A stretch of 64,000 nucleotides of DNA, from contig JAUCBN010000054.1 of NCBI GenBank assembly GCA_035048815.1, positions 7,409,001 through 7,473,000 of the forward strand. The letters run 5' to 3'. Under the pieces are notes generated by a model. The model searched no databases. It was not told the DNA's origin and saw only the letters and a program-made list of their open reading frames with translations. Shown here piece after piece: positions 24,152-34,406 of this stretch. Both the position numbers and the translations under genes were made by a program. Source of the stretch: Abelmoschus esculentus. Its lineage: Eukaryota > Streptophyta > Magnoliopsida > Malvales > Malvaceae. Position 1 is the first letter of the stretch, and each line of letters begins with the position of its first letter.

Positions 24152-24564
24152 ATTGGCGATTCTAACTTTCCTTTTCTATTTTTTCTTGCATTACTATCTT
24201 AGGAAATTAGTTTAATTATTTTTGAGTTATTTGTTTTAGGAAATAAGTTTAATTATGTTTGAGTTATTTGTTTTATCTTAGGAAGGAAATTCAAGAAGGA
24301 GAAGCCATGAAGCACATAAAACAGTCCAAAAATCAAATCCACCGTCCCACCTAAGACCTGTTATCGAACTTCATCTTCCCTGTTTTATTTCATACTTCTT
24401 CATTATTGTTTTCCAGTGCAGTTTTTAGTTTCTTTCTCAACAAACTCCACACAAACTAATGACCCTCAGGATACAGAAGAGGCCAAGACGCGACATATAA
24501 ATATTGATTTATCTTTTCCTTGTCTCTTAATTTTGTCTTTTACTGTTGCCTTATGCTCAGATGC

Positions 24565-24600
24565 ATGCATTGAGGACAATGCATCCCTCGAGTTTCGGGG
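24565..24600 (+). other. AGGA-loop hairpin plus G-rich tract, first module
   Basis: TGCATTG-AGGA-CAATGCA forms a 7-bp stem (8 with the flanking A/T) around AGGA. GAGTTTCGGGG follows about seven bases later. The second module near the right LTR has the same order. Confidence 0.55.
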
Positions 24601-24939
24601 AGTATTGATCCTTTTTTCTGCCTTATAAAAATATCTGCCATGTATGGAAATTATTCGGATTATCCTACTATTGCCTTAAATTTTGTCTTTACAACAATTA
24701 CAATTTTATGCAATTTTTTAAAGTCTGTTGAATTTTATTGAAACTGCCTCGGCAGCAATATATTCTCTAGCCTCCGCAGTAGTATGCACCATTCACCAGA
24801 CTTGAATTCGGAAAGGTCTCTTAGGATTAGTACTTAGGATTAGACTATGAGCCTGAAATCACATAAACACTACTAGTCTTAGTTGATTTTAGAAGTTCTT
24901 TCCTTTGAAAAGTAATAAGGACTTAGGCTTAGATTTTTA

Positions 24940-25089
24940 CTAGAGGTGCCTATCACTGGCTCTAGTATAGTTCTTAGAGGTGCCCATCACTGGCTCTAGG
25001 ACTTAGTCTTTTTCCCACATATTAGAGGTACCCGAAATTGGCTCTAGTAAGAGAAGTTAACACTTGAGGTGCCCGAAAACTGGCTCAAG
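24940..25089 (+). repeat. four imperfect hairpin repeats, GAGGTGCC...GGCTC
   Basis: Copies lie at 24940-24965, 24975-24998, 25023-25046 and 25063-25089. Each pairs a 5- or 6-base outer stem around a GTG (once GTA) bulge and an inner CC/GG. The first has outer stem CTAGAG/CTCTAG, the fourth CTTGAG/CTCAAG, so both strands changed together. Confidence 0.7.
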
Positions 25090-25372
25090 CAGTATAAGTA
25101 TATAGCGATATATATTTATATACCAAACAGGGAAAAAGAAAGAAAAATAATTGAAGAAAAATCTTAGTCGGAAGTCTTGAGCTAGAAAAAGGATTAGAAC
25201 ATATATAATCAATTTTGACACAGCTACGCACACACTTACCAAGACTCATAGTCCAGTTCCAAGGAATTCCTAGAACCTAGAAGAGGCCGAGTAAAGAAAG
25301 GAATTCTGCCGCGGCAGGCAGGACGGTATATTACTTTAAAATTCCTTACTTAAACATCTATCTTTTGCATTT

Positions 25373-25404
25373 CTTGAGGACAAGCAATAGTTCGAGTTTG
25401 GGGG
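25373..25404 (+). other. AGGA-loop hairpin plus polypurine tract, second module
   Basis: CTTG-AGGA-CAAG at 25373-25384 is followed by GAGTTTGGGGG just before the right LTR. The G-rich tract is at the position of the reverse-transcription polypurine tract. Confidence 0.65.
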
Positions 25405-26832
25405 TGTAATGAGTGCCCAAAAGTCCTCATTTTTATATCATTTTCTCACTCGTTTATTGCTAATAAAGATAGACTTAAAGGCGATAATGAATATTTCTAG
25501 TTATTTTCCACTTTTCAGCATCTCAACACTTAAATTATGAATTTATCTATTATTTGGCATAAAACAGGTATGGTTAATGGTTTCTTCTCTTAGACAGGAA
25601 ACTATCACACAAGTAATGCCAGATAGCATGATGGATGCTGGAAACCAAAGCTGGAATGTAGATTAGTACCCACCTCGGCAGCACTTGAAGGCCTCGGTAG
25701 CATTTGGAGGCCGCAGCAGCATCGGAGGCCGCGACAGCACCTGGAACATAAATGTTGATATGATAGGCGATCTGAAGAGAAAAATAAGGTGGACGTTTTA
25801 AGACAAGCAGCATAGAAATCGAAGCTAAGGAACAAACAGAAAGTCAAGATCAAAGGCCACGCCGGAAAAGAATCCTTATAGGAACAAACTAGGAAATAAA
25901 ATAAATATCTTTTATTTATGTACTTAACTTGTGTTTTACTCCATGTTGTATTCCTACTTTGGAAAGGTTTGCCCTAGGACAAGCCTATATAAACCATAGC
26001 CTATGTAGAGAGGAGGATATCTCAAAATCAAGTTTCATAGAAAAACCCTAAACTCCTCCATCGTCCCCTTGGGGTCTTGGTTAGATTGTGGAGTAGTTGT
26101 GGAAGGAGATTGTACTTTGTTCTTTGTTTCAATGCAATAAAATATCAAGGTTTGCTTATCCTTTGCCATTCTTTGTTCTTGCATTCAAGCTCGGGAGAGA
26201 AGTTTGTAAGTAATCTATTTATCTAGACTCGGGAGAGTTAGATTCACGAAAGGGATAAGTACAGTATTTCAATCGCGAAATACTAACTCGACCTAGGGAT
26301 AGGTTAAGAGTTTCAGCGGCTAAAAGAAGTGTGAGATTGGTTGATGATTATAATTGATTTCTGCCGGGAGGTATCATCAAGGATTGATCACCAACAGTAC
26401 TTCGACTTAGGGATAAGCGAAGTCATCAAAGGACACTTTGCCGAACGTTGATAAAGTCCACCCAAGAGCAAGGGATTGCCGCGGCAGACAAGTATCGTTG
26501 CTGCCAAGGCAGTAATCTACAGTACTGCCGAGGCAGTGATGTACAATTGCATTGGACAGAGACAAGTCAATTGAACCCACACTACGAAGCACTCTAACCT
26601 ACCCCACTTCTCCATCCTTGATTTCTTGATCATTTATCTTTATTGCTTTAATTAGTTTCCTTAGTTATAATCCAACTCAATCATCTATGTCTTTACTTTT
26701 CCATTTTGTAGGAAGAATAAATTGCGTAAGTAAAGTCAATCCCTGTGGGTTCGACATCTTAAATACTACAATCTGACAAAGGTGGAAGAACGAATGTTTC
26801 ATCATAAAAGCAGGACTTTCTAGCCTCCATCA
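25405..26832 (+). repeat. right LTR of the non-coding element
   Basis: Pairs with the left LTR along its whole length. It begins TGTAATGAGTGCCC where the left has TGATGAGTGCCC, and ends CCTCCATCA. It contains a short extra ACTGCCGAGGCAGT segment near 26520. Confidence 0.9.
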
Positions 26833-27579
26833 GGAGGATCTACGTGAGCAATGGGCTTCGGATAGTAACCAAAGCCTAATCTGATCTTAGAGTACTCGAG
26901 AGAGATGTAAGTGAGGGTTTCAACGACTGAAAGGAGTGTGCTTTGTCGATAGGCTAGTGTTGTGGCTGAGACCAAGAGGAGATGTCGTGGCATTTTAATT
27001 TGTCAGGTTTCTATGACCCGAGAGAGCGGGAAGACTTTAGAAACCTCTGTTGAGTAAATATACACCATAGTGCTAGATGTTAGTATAAGTAAGGGTTATG
27101 AATTCCTTAGGAACCTCCGTCAATCATTCCCAAGAGAGCTCATCAATAGAGGGTTAGTACAATATATTGTTTAAACGTGTTCTTGCATCCTGTTTTTGCC
27201 TCAACATTTACAAACTGCTTTTATTACTTGTTTCTCTGCAATCATATCATCATACTCTTCACACACCACTGCAATACTTCTACCGTGCCATCACCATCCA
27301 TTCCACTTTGCCTTGGTATATTTTAGTTGCTTGGATTCTAAAATTGCCATAGCATTTCTCCATTACATCTTCATCGTACATATCCATTTCCACCTGTTTA
27401 TATCTTTATTTTCCTTTTTAGTTAGTGACACCTTTTTGCCTTGACAATTTTGACTTACTAGTTACCTTGATCCTTGTGGGAACGATACTCACTCACCCTT
27501 TTATTACTTGTACGACTGTATATACTTGCACATATGTGTTCGCATAATTTATAGCACTACACAGGCGACACCAAGTTTT

Positions 27580-27596
27580 TGGCGCCGTTGCCGGGG
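27580..27596 (+). other. primer-binding site of the Athila-like element
   Basis: TGGCGCCGTTGCCGGGG, intact, six bases after the LTR end. Confidence 0.8.
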
Positions 27597-27691
27597 ACCG
27601 GCAAGTGAACAGTTTGTCATTTTTTATCTTGGCATTTTTGTTTTGCTTTGTTTATTTTTTAGTTTGTTTTACTTGTTTTTCTTTCTAGTGC

Positions 27692-29318
27692 ATGTCCAGA
27701 AGGTTTACTGACGGACCTCTCTATCCTATAGTGCCTGAAATTGAGCATTTGTTTTGACAAAGAAGGCGTACTCAGCGTAGAGCTATGGACCTACCAGCAA
27801 TGCAAGACCCAGTAGTTCCAAATGTCGAGGCAAATCTGAATGTTGTTGCACCTCGACCAAGGGCTATTAGGGATCATTTAAATCCTATCTTGGATGATCT
27901 TAATCCTGGCATCGTGGAACCGGAAATTCAAGCTACACACTTCGAATTAAAGCCTGTCATGTTCAATATGCTAAATTCTATTGGGTAATTTGGAGGTATG
28001 GCACACGAAGACGCAAGGTAACATATTAGAGCTTTCCTAGAAGTTTTTGATTCTTTTCGTCAACAAGGAGTACACGAGGATGTGTTGAAGCTCAAATTAT
28101 TCTCTATGTGGCCGAGCAAGGGCATGGTTGAGTGGAGTACCATCTGGATCGATGGAGTCATGGGTTGATCTGTGCAAGAGCTTTTTGCTGCGGTATAATC
28201 TTCCGAATCTACACACCCAGCTTAGAAATGACATACCTTCTTTTCAACAAGGTGACGATGAGTCAATGTGCGAATGTTGGGATCAATACAAGGGATTGCT
28301 TCGCAAGTGTACAAATCATGGATTTCAAGATTAGACTCAAGTTGTGATGTTCTACAACGGAGTCAATGCACCTATCAGGATGATGCTAGATGCCTCCGTA
28401 AATGGAACTTTTTTGGACAAATCACCCGAGGAGGCATTTGACATACTTGATAGATTTTCCAACAATGACTATCAATTTCCCTCTACAAGACTTGGAATCG
28501 GGAGGAAGGGGCAAGGGACATTCGAGCTTGATGCTAAAGATTCATTATCCGCCAAACTCTCAGCTATTACCAATATGTTGAAGAATATACAATGTTCCAA
28601 TGAGGTGAAGGAAGTAAGGATGGCCAGTTCAGCATGTTTGTTATGCCATGGAAATCATCACGAGAGCGAGTGCCTTAGAAACCATGAGACAACCAATTAT
28701 GTGAGCAAATTCAATAGGAGCAACAACAATCCCTACTCTAATACCTATAATCCAGGATGACGAAAGCATCCGAATTTTTCATGGGGAAATCAAGGATCCA
28801 ACAATCCTAATCCCCTAGCTAGAAATCAAAATAAGCCCTAGAATTTTCAAGTGAATATACCCTGGCATAATCAGAACAAGGGGGCTGCATCATCATCTAA
28901 TACCAGTTCTTTGGATGCGACTTTGCAAGAATTTATTCTAAGTACTAAGACGATGCTTCAAGAGCATACTACAACCATCAAGAGCCAAGGAACTTTACTA
29001 TAAAGGCACAATGCTTCATTGCGAAATCTGGAGAGTCGGGTTGGCCAAATTGTCACGGCATTACAGGAGTGTCAGTAAGGACGTCCACCCAATGACATTG
29101 AAGTCACTAAGCCACATGGTAAAGAGCAATGTAGCACGATCACACTAAGGAGTGGCAAGCAGATTAATCAAGAAAATAAGTTTGGGGGAAGAGGTTTGAT
29201 GAATCCCTACTCAAACCTGTGCAAGAAAAAATGTCTGAGAAAATTCTCGAGAAAAAGGATAAGGAGGAAGGTTTGACAAAGGAGCCTGCTGATGGAGCAA
29301 GTAAAAATGCCACGGAAA
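27692..29318 (+). pseudogene. Athila-like gag, degraded and 3' truncated
   Basis: From an ATG at 27692 the frames carry the family landmarks EIQATHFELKPVMFNMLNS, GVHEDVLKLKLF and, in a later frame, MFYNGVNAPIRMMLDAS. A knuckle C-x2-C-x3-H-x4-C is at 28635-28673. The matching gag on the minus strand at 36740 aligns along its whole length. Several stops (about 27756, 27987, 28760) and at least two frameshifts break it. The text ends at about 29318, where it joins the inverted nested element. Gag would build the RNA-packaging particle. Confidence 0.8.
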
Positions 29319-29876
29319 AGAAGTGATTTCATCACGAATTCTATCATATAAGTTTGTAGGATTAAAACGGGTAATAAAATCACGACAAAGTTCACTCCAG
29401 GAACCAATAGATCCTGCTGGAATGCTATTTAACCAAGCTTTCGCCCTATCCCTCAGTGAATAGGGGAATAGCTTTAATCGCAAGACATCTTCATGGACTC
29501 CTTGGATTTTGAAAGAGTTGCAAATTTCCATGAAGGACTTGAGGTGCTGCCTTGCGTCTTCAGTTGCAGACCCACCAAATTGTCCAATTGTATTTAACAT
29601 ATTGAACATAACAGGTTTTAGTTCAAAATGGGCTGCTTCAATCTCCGGTGTGACAACTCCTGGGTTTAATCCATTTAGGTCCTCCTCCAGGAAGTCTCTA
29701 ACAGTGAGCTGTCGCGGCTCAGGTGGCGGAGGAAGTCCTCCATTGCCGGCAGGTAAGTTTTGTCCTGCCGAGTGATCTGCCATGGCTCCTTGGATCTGTC
29801 TCCTCAACCTTTGCCTTGTTCTTTCGATCTCTGGATCTAACTCGTACAAGGGGTTGGTTGGATTGACCCTGGTCAT
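29319..29876 (-). pseudogene. second, truncated gag copy
   Basis: Starts at the ATG at 29876 (MTRVNPTNPLYELD) and is open for about 185 residues. It is nearly identical to the start of the gag at 36740. It is cut at about 29319, where plus-strand gag sequence of the host element begins. Confidence 0.85.
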
Positions 29877-29957
29877 ACACCACGAAAAACAAAAGTAAAA
29901 TAAAAATAAAAATAAAAATAAACAAGAAAATAAAGAAAACAAAATTTAGTTGCCAGT

Positions 29958-29974
29958 CCCCAGCAACAACGCCA
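29958..29974 (-). other. decayed primer-binding site
   Basis: Reads TGGCGTTGTTGCTGGGG on the minus strand: the tRNA-Asp-type site with three C-to-T changes relative to the copy at 36816-36832. All are in CpG or CpNpG context, as expected from methylated cytosine decay. Confidence 0.75.
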
Positions 29975-29980
29975 AAAACT

Positions 29981-31302
29981 TGTAGCGTGTCAAAAGTGCG
30001 CGTTTAGTGCAAGTGGACACATCGAAAGTAATAAGTGATAAGTATTATCGGATTATCGTCTCCTCAGGGACCGGTAGACTTAATATGCTTTCTTCACCTT
30101 CTTGTTCTGTAGACAAGTAAAAACACAAGTGAATTGAGTTGGTTTATCTAAACTAAAATAACTAAATAAAAATAAAGAGTTGGAATAATAGAGAGAGATG
30201 GGTCAGGATCCAGTTGCGTTGTATTGTGGATTTGATTGACTTGTCTCTGCTCAATGCAATCGTATATCACTGCCTCGGCAGCACTGCAGTTTACTGCCTC
30301 AGCAGCGATAATACTGTCTGCCGCGGCAATTCCTTGCTCGTGGGTAGACTTTACCAAAGTTCGGCAAAGTGTCCTTGAATGACTCCGCTTATCCCTAAGT
30401 CAGAGTGTTGTTGATGACTAGTCCTTGATGATACCTCCCGGCGTGAACCAATTATACTCACTAACCAATCTCACACTTCTTTTAGCCGCTGAAACTCTTA
30501 ACCTATTCCTAGGCCGAGTTAGTATTTCGCGATTGAAACACCGTACTTATCCCTTTCGTGAATCTAACTCTCCCGAGCGTAGATAAATGGATGACTCACA
30601 CTCTCCTCTCCTGAGCTCGAATGCGAGAACAAGGAATAACAAAGGATAAGCAAACCTTGTTAATTTTATTGCATTGAATCAAAGACAAAGTACAATCTCC
30701 TCTCACATATACTAGACAACCTTCACCTAATCCCTAAGAAGGTTTAGAACATAATGGAGAGGAAGAAGACAAGTATAAAGATCGGCTCTCTCCCTAGGTA
30801 TTCCGTCTCTAATACATTGGGTGGCTAGGTCTTTATATAGGCTAGACCTAAGGCAAACCTTTCCTAAGTAGAATACAACTTGGAGTAGGGAACAAGTCAA
30901 GTACATAATTAAGATAGTTCCAAGTTTGATTCGGCTAAGGGGGCTTTCCCGCGTGGTCTTTTCTTGGGCTTTTCCTCATGCTAGCCAGCTCCGATTCATG
31001 GGCTTTGAGTCCAGACACGTTCCTTGGATTTTTATCTTTCCATCTCCTACAGTCTTGCTTCCTGTCCTTTTGTTGCCGCCTCAGCATCAGGTCCTACCTC
31101 GACCTTGTCGCTACCGCGGCAATGGTTCTCCTGCACAGATATGAAAATGCAGTAAAACGTGCCTTTTTCTGTAAATATTATCTATATGCGTATAACTTCT
31201 AAATATATCACATTAAGCACATGCATTGGTCCTAGTGGGTGTATATTCGGTGATTAATGCCCATAAAAGGAGTAAAAAGTGATAGTGTGTTGAGCACTTA
31301 TC
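29981..31302 (-). repeat. 3' (left) LTR of the inverted element
   Basis: TG...CA ends, 1322 bp. It aligns with 36839-38161 end to end; I noted six differences in the first ~170 bases and few elsewhere, many of them C/T or G/A. TATA box at 30832-30842 on the minus strand. Confidence 0.9.
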
Positions 31303-31338
31303 ACACCCCCAAACTCGAACTATTGCTTGTCCTCAAGC
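31303..31338 (-). other. polypurine tract with AGGA-loop hairpin
   Basis: On the minus strand GCTTG-AGGA-CAAGC (31338-31325) is followed by GAGTTTGGGGGTG and then the LTR start TGATAAGTGC. It matches the second module of the non-coding element. Confidence 0.65.
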
Positions 31339-31590
31339 AATGCAAACCATCAATTTGCCGAACTCTACTCTCTCTTGGTCTTACATGTCCATCTATTCTC
31401 CCCACCATAACTAGGCCTATTCTTAAGCCTTAACCATTCAGTTGCCCAAGGGTTTTCCTAGAAACAAACTATAAGAATTGTGAGTGTGTGTGTTTTTATG
31501 GACGAGTTGATTAAAGGCTTTCTTAGACAAACTCTAGGTTCAAGACAAGTAGAAATTGGTTAAGTATTCTCTTCTTTTCAAACACCAAAT

Positions 31591-31744
31591 TTTGAGCCAA
31601 TTTCGGGCACCTCAAAGACTTGTGTTTTTCTTTTCACTAAATTTCTTCTTTCTTTTTAATATTCCTTAAAACATACTAGAGCCAATTTCGGGCACCTCTA
31701 GCATGAAGAAGAGACTTTCTAGAGCCGGTGGTAGGCACCTCTAG
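31591..31744 (-). repeat. three hairpin repeats, GAGGTGCC...GGCTC
   Basis: Copies at 31719-31744, 31676-31701 and 31591-31616. Outer stems are CTAGAG/CTCTAG twice and TTTGAG/CTCAAA once. Same motif and same place relative to the 3' LTR as in the element at 22729-26832. Confidence 0.7.
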
Positions 31745-32090
31745 TTGCTTTTCCAAAAATCTAAGCCTTTATCACCTAAGTTCATTAAAAGAACTCCTAT
31801 AATCCAACAAGTCCCAAAAATGTTTAAAGTTCTTCTTATAGTAAGCTTCTAAGTTTTCCTCCTTAAGTATCCTAAGGTTAAACCTTCTTAACAGGCCCTA
31901 ATCATGGTAAGGAGAAAGATTTCTATAGCCTTAAAGAATAAACTAAGGCAATACTGATGATAAGCAGTGCAAAAGTGTAGGCAGTTAATTCAAGTAAGGC
32001 GGGGAGCATGAAAAATTAAAAAAAGTTCACTGGTATACTCCCTTTTTGGCAAGGCCGCGATAGTAGATTGCTGCCTTGGCAAAGAATCTG

Positions 32091-32127
32091 CACCCCCAAA
32101 CTCAAACCAAGCATTGTCCTCAATGCT
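32091..32127 (-). other. AGGA-loop hairpin plus G-rich tract, first module
   Basis: On the minus strand AGCATTG-AGGA-CAATGCT (32127-32110) is followed by GAGTTTGGGGGTG. Compared with the module at 24566, the outermost pair changed from T-A to A-T. Confidence 0.55.
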
Positions 32128-32225
32128 TTATATTTGAAGAAATACGCGGCAAAACAAAATATGAATATAATAAACAGCAAATAAAGACAGCAAAAGCAAG
32201 TAATATTGAAGTAAGAACAAAGATT

Positions 32226-33723
32226 TTAAAGCAAGTAATGCTTTGTCCTTGGTGAAGGCGATGGTTGCGCTTTTGCTTGCCGGGGCGGTTGGACTCGTGT
32301 GGGCGGTGTCCGTTGCATTGGGGCCTCTACCTCTTGTCCTTTTTCTACATCAGCCATCTCTTCGGTTAGCATTACGTCCGTTCCTCCTCCCATTGTTGTT
32401 GCTCCTCCGGTGTGGTGGGTACTTGAGCCGGCGGCAGTGGAGCTTTGGTGCATGTAGGCATCTATCGCGGCTGATAGACTGCCCATGATAATTGGTGATC
32501 GGGGTGGAGTGCTGAAAATGACCCTCCGCTTGGATGGCCTTCTGCTGGCAGACGAGGTCGCTGTAGAATCCGCTGCCTTAGATGGGCCGGCAGCCTGGTA
32601 ATGGGGCTAAGGGGCCGCATGGAAGAACAACCTTGGTCCTCCTGGGGCTGGTGCAGTTTCGGTGTAAGGGGCGGCTGTGACAAACATGTTGTTGGGAAAC
32701 TCCGGAAATTGTGCTCCTTGGTCCGGGAAAGCGTGCAACATCATCCGGGCTAAGGTGCCATTGAAATCCCTTTGGTACTCCATGTACCTTTGTTGTCTGA
32801 GGTCCATTGCTGCCATCCGGTGCAAGATCTCCTGGTACGGGTCTGCTGCGGCAGAGGTGTGGGCAGTACCAGGTATGTCTGCCGTGTACTGGACCTCGAC
32901 AGCAGTATCGGCAGTGAACTGCTGTGGCGTTGCTTGGACAGGCTCTGCTTGCGTGATCTGCATGACTTTATGACAAAAGTCCCTGGTCCATCCTCGTCGT
33001 GGGGGCGTGTATTCGTCCATCTCTTCGATGGGCACACCTGCGGCAACACATAAACCCGTGATTAAACAAGGGAAATACAATGGTCCCCTATCTTTCTTAC
33101 CGCACTCGTGAATTTCCTGAAGGATGATCTCGCCAACGTTGATGGTCCTCTTGTTGATGATGGATTGGATAAGCACCAATCTTTTGCGATCCACCGTGCT
33201 ATTGTGTGATGTGGGGATGAGCTGTCGCTTGACAAAGGTATTCCACATCTTGGCCTCGGGCTTTAGGCTTTAGGCTTTGTCTTGTTACTGATCCTCGATG
33301 GGTACCGGTTTCCCATGGGGTGTTCGAGTAACAAAGATCATCTTTGATGAGCTCGTAGTCCTCGGCAGTGACGTCTTCCATAAATTCGGCGTGGATGTCA
33401 CTGTCAGGAGTGAGGCCGTAGAAATTGTTGATTGTCTTGGCATCTAACTGGACTGGCCTGCCGCGACAATGGACAAAGAGGGAGTCTTTGCTGGGCCCGT
33501 GCGCATAAAACTCCCGCACGATCGTAGCATTCGCCTGGGCAGGTTGGAGATAGAAAATTTCCCAGTTTTGGTACTTAATTCTGTCGAAGAGGTAGTGCTT
33601 TATGCCGTAATTTTCATCGTCCGCATGCTGGAAACCTTGCTCTTCCCAGAGTTGCCGAGCGATGAAAGATTGGTTGAAACGATCTTCAACGTTAGTAGGG
33701 GCGAATCGCTTATATGTTGCCAT
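32226..33723 (-). pseudogene. 3' ORF, putative plant transposon protein domain
   Basis: The ATG at 33723 opens a frame with the landmarks ATIVREFYAHG, VQLDAKTINNFYGL, YELIKDDLCY; then, after a frameshift, TFVKRQLIPTSHNSTV, INVGEIILQEI and LYFPCLITGLC. This is the pattern I know as the putative plant transposon protein domain, often found 3' of pol in Athila-like elements; its role is not established. The C-terminal third (below 32900) is proline/glutamine-rich with little conservation. The frameshift coincides with a 7-bp tandem duplication at 33261-33274. A homologous, truncated ORF is at 42051-42556. A TATA box lies about 155 bases upstream. Confidence 0.75.
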
Positions 33724-33875
33724 CAAGATTGAGAGATGTGATTTCTTGGAGTTGTTCTTAAAAAGAATCTGAAACTTTACGAAGATTATGAATATGCTGA
33801 GAGTAATGTGAGAAAGATTGTTAATAATACTAAAGAAAACAAGAAAGCAAGAGTGAATAGTTCAAGAGGGAGTTT

Positions 33876-33885
33876 CTTATATAGG
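33876..33885 (-). promoter_or_regulatory. internal TATA box ahead of the 3' ORF
   Basis: CCTATATAAG on the minus strand, with a T/C- and A-rich leader of about 125 bases before the ATG at 33723. It is embedded in GGCCTATATAAGAAAC, similar to the LTR boxes (CCTATATAAAG). It suggests separate transcription of the 3' ORF. Confidence 0.5.
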
Positions 33886-34406
33886 CCTCGGCCTTGTGAC
33901 CTTTGAAGCCACTAGCCGTTTTGTAATCGTTTCCTTTTTCTGCCGTTTCCTTTTCTGCCGCGGCAGGAATCTCAGCAGACTAGCCCTTACACTGTTCTGC
34001 CCGTTGGGACTACTGCGGCCCTGACACTGTTTTATTGCCTCGGCAGAATTCCTGCTGTGAACTATTTCTCCTTTATTTTTGCTTATTATTCCTAAATAAA
34101 ACACACAAAAGAAAAATACTTAATGCGAAAATAAATTCGAGAAAATAAAAATAAACTAACTAATCCTAATATATTAATAAAGAAAAGGGAGGAGATCATG
34201 TTACTGGTGGAGAGCATGCAAATGCATCTCCCGAAATTATTCTCTCCCTTTGGCCCCAATTGTGAATCAGTTGTGGGCCACTCCTTTTTGCTGTATGTTC
34301 ATCCACATTGGGCTTAATCTTTTTGCCGAATATCCTGCCAAGAAGACTGCCCAGGTAAGATATTTTAGTGTCTACTGTGTGGATGGCCTTGCACTCCTCT
34401 GGATCA

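Larger units (their letters stand above)
22729..26832 (+). mobile_element. non-coding Athila-like element (LARD type), TSD GGAGG
   Basis: Complete structure: LTR 22729-24130, primer site 24135-24151, 1.27-kb internal region, G-rich tract, LTR 25405-26832, with GGAGG at both 22724-22728 and 26833-26837. The internal region has no gag or pol, so the copy used proteins from a relative. Its LTRs match the solo LTR at 15629 and, more distantly, those of the gag-protease element at 29981-38161. It holds two sets of repeated hairpins (24565-24584 with 25373-25384, and 24940-25089). Confidence 0.9.
21666..27573 (+). repeat. 5' LTR of the Athila-like element (about 1.8 kb without insert)
   Basis: Starts TGATAACTCCGC and ends GCGACACCA six bases before the primer site. 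It is interrupted at 22729-26837 by a complete small element plus its duplicated target. No matching 3' LTR is present for comparison. Confidence 0.65.

Noticed and set aside
24940..25089. CRISPR-like array (four short repeats)
   Set aside because: Spacers are uneven and not unique, repeats are imperfect, and the context is a plant LTR element.
32243..33053. Plus-strand frames opposite the 3' ORF
   Set aside because: Antisense shadows of the minus-strand transposon-protein ORF.
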